From an uncultured Clostridia bacterium (GTDB taxonomy: Bacteria > Bacillota > Clostridia > Oscillospirales > Acutalibacteraceae), in NCBI GenBank assembly GCA_946004305.1, contig CAMFZJ010000082.1, forward strand, positions 1-5,465: a stretch of DNA of 5,465 nucleotides, in the 5' to 3' direction. Positions 5,070-5,465 of the stretch are shown in pieces. Below the pieces are notes generated by a model. It did no database searches. It worked only from the letters and a program-made list of their open reading frames with translations, and had not been told where the DNA came from. The first letter of the stretch is position 1, and every line of letters begins with the position of its first letter. The position numbers and the translations under genes were made by a program.

Positions 5070-5465
5070 TTATGACCTTCCGCCGGTAAGTAACTTATGA
5101 ATAGGTCTAAAGAGCTTTCTTACAGCCATACTTACGATAATACAGAAAGCTATAACCGAAATCGGCAAGCATATAAACAAAATAACGTGTCCAAAGCTTG
5201 ACTCTAAATCAAATAAAGCAACCTGATAAGCAATGTGGAGCAACGGCTCGTGAAGAGCATAAATAAAGAATAAATGTCCTGTCATAAGCAACAATACTTT
5301 TTTGTTGGCAATTCTCTTAATAATATGATCGAAAATCAGCCACATTGCAATTATACCCACAATTTCATTAACCTTGCATATTCCTGTCATAATCATCGAG
5401 TAAGAAAAATCCTTTGGGGCGGAAGCTGCAAGAACAGTAAACAGTGCACTTAATAATATCCAGAA
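5070..5465 (-). CDS. C-terminal part of a membrane acyltransferase-3 family protein, 5' end beyond the window
   Basis: The frame is open from the stop TAA (complement of 5070-5072) to the right edge, giving 131 residues; the Met at 5394-5396 is internal, since the upstream codons (F-W-I-L-L-S-A-L-F-T-V-L) continue a membrane segment. The fragment is very hydrophobic, with about four membrane helices and a short basic tail (V-R-K-L-F-R-P-I-H-K-L-L). The segment F66-F-I-Y-A-L-H72-E-P-L-L resembles the 'sFfIYalHxPl' motif near the C-terminus of OafA/WecH-like acyltransferase-3 proteins. These have about 10-11 helices and 330-400 residues, so roughly the last third is visible. They move acetyl or other acyl groups onto surface sugars or other exported acceptors. 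The gene converges on the four-gene operon and is not part of it. The family call rests on one motif and the hydrophobic pattern, so it is moderately secure. Confidence 0.72.
   Translation of the reverse strand, partial: FWILLSALFTVLAASAPKDFSYSMIMTGICKVNEIVGIIAMWLIFDHIIKRIANKKVLLLMTGHLFFIYALHEPLLHIAYQVALFDLESSFGHVILFICLPISVIAFCIIVSMAVRKLFRPIHKLLTGGRS

Noticed and set aside
5062..5100. Twelve-residue plus-strand ORF after the terminator, considered as a possible peptide precursor
   Set aside because: It is antisense to the end of the acyltransferase gene, lies beyond the operon's terminator, has no ribosome binding site, and is too short for a leader plus core.

Overview
The window is AT-rich DNA (low GC by eye, with AT-rich synonymous codons) whose gene content points to a Firmicute of the class Clostridia. 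The best guess is a gut or rumen relative of Ruminococcus (Oscillospiraceae), because the first gene joins BspA-type leucine-rich repeats to a C-terminal type I dockerin, a combination typical of cellulosome-forming or dockerin-rich ruminococci. The species cannot be fixed from the sequence. The first 45 bases are not biological: they are an Illumina Nextera i7 adapter joined to the end of the contig, so the window starts at a contig edge, most likely from a draft or metagenome assembly.

Layout. 1-45: adapter. 48-1337 (+): a secreted LRR_5/dockerin protein whose start codon is lost at the adapter junction; its signal peptide is still readable from base 48. 1348-1376: an intrinsic terminator. 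1365-1393: a plausible sigma-A-type promoter whose -35 lies in the descending arm of that terminator. 1425-5010 (+): four tightly packed genes forming one operon, namely a PqqD-like (RRE-fold) small protein, an S24/S26 peptidase-like protein with a SipW-type Ser/His pattern but no membrane anchor, an ABC exporter with fused membrane and ATPase domains, and an NTP_transf_5-type nucleotidyltransferase. The junctions are an 8-bp overlap, a 4-bp ATGA overlap and a 1-bp gap. 5026-5061: a 26-bp perfect palindrome that can act as a terminator for both converging transcription units. 5070-5465 (-): the C-terminal third of a membrane acyltransferase-3 family protein that runs off the right edge.

How the genes may work together. 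A PqqD-like peptide-binding protein, a protease, an exporter without its own peptidase domain and a PF14907-type nucleotidyltransferase together resemble the recognition, leader-cleavage, export and tailoring parts of a ribosomally made modified peptide (RiPP) pathway. PqqD domains and NTP_transf_5 proteins are both known from lasso peptide clusters. However, no precursor peptide, no cyclase, no radical SAM maturase and no B2-type leader peptidase is present in the window, so the product is unknown and the RiPP reading is an inference. This operon is the most interesting part of the window. The LRR-dockerin gene and the acyltransferase look like unrelated neighbours.
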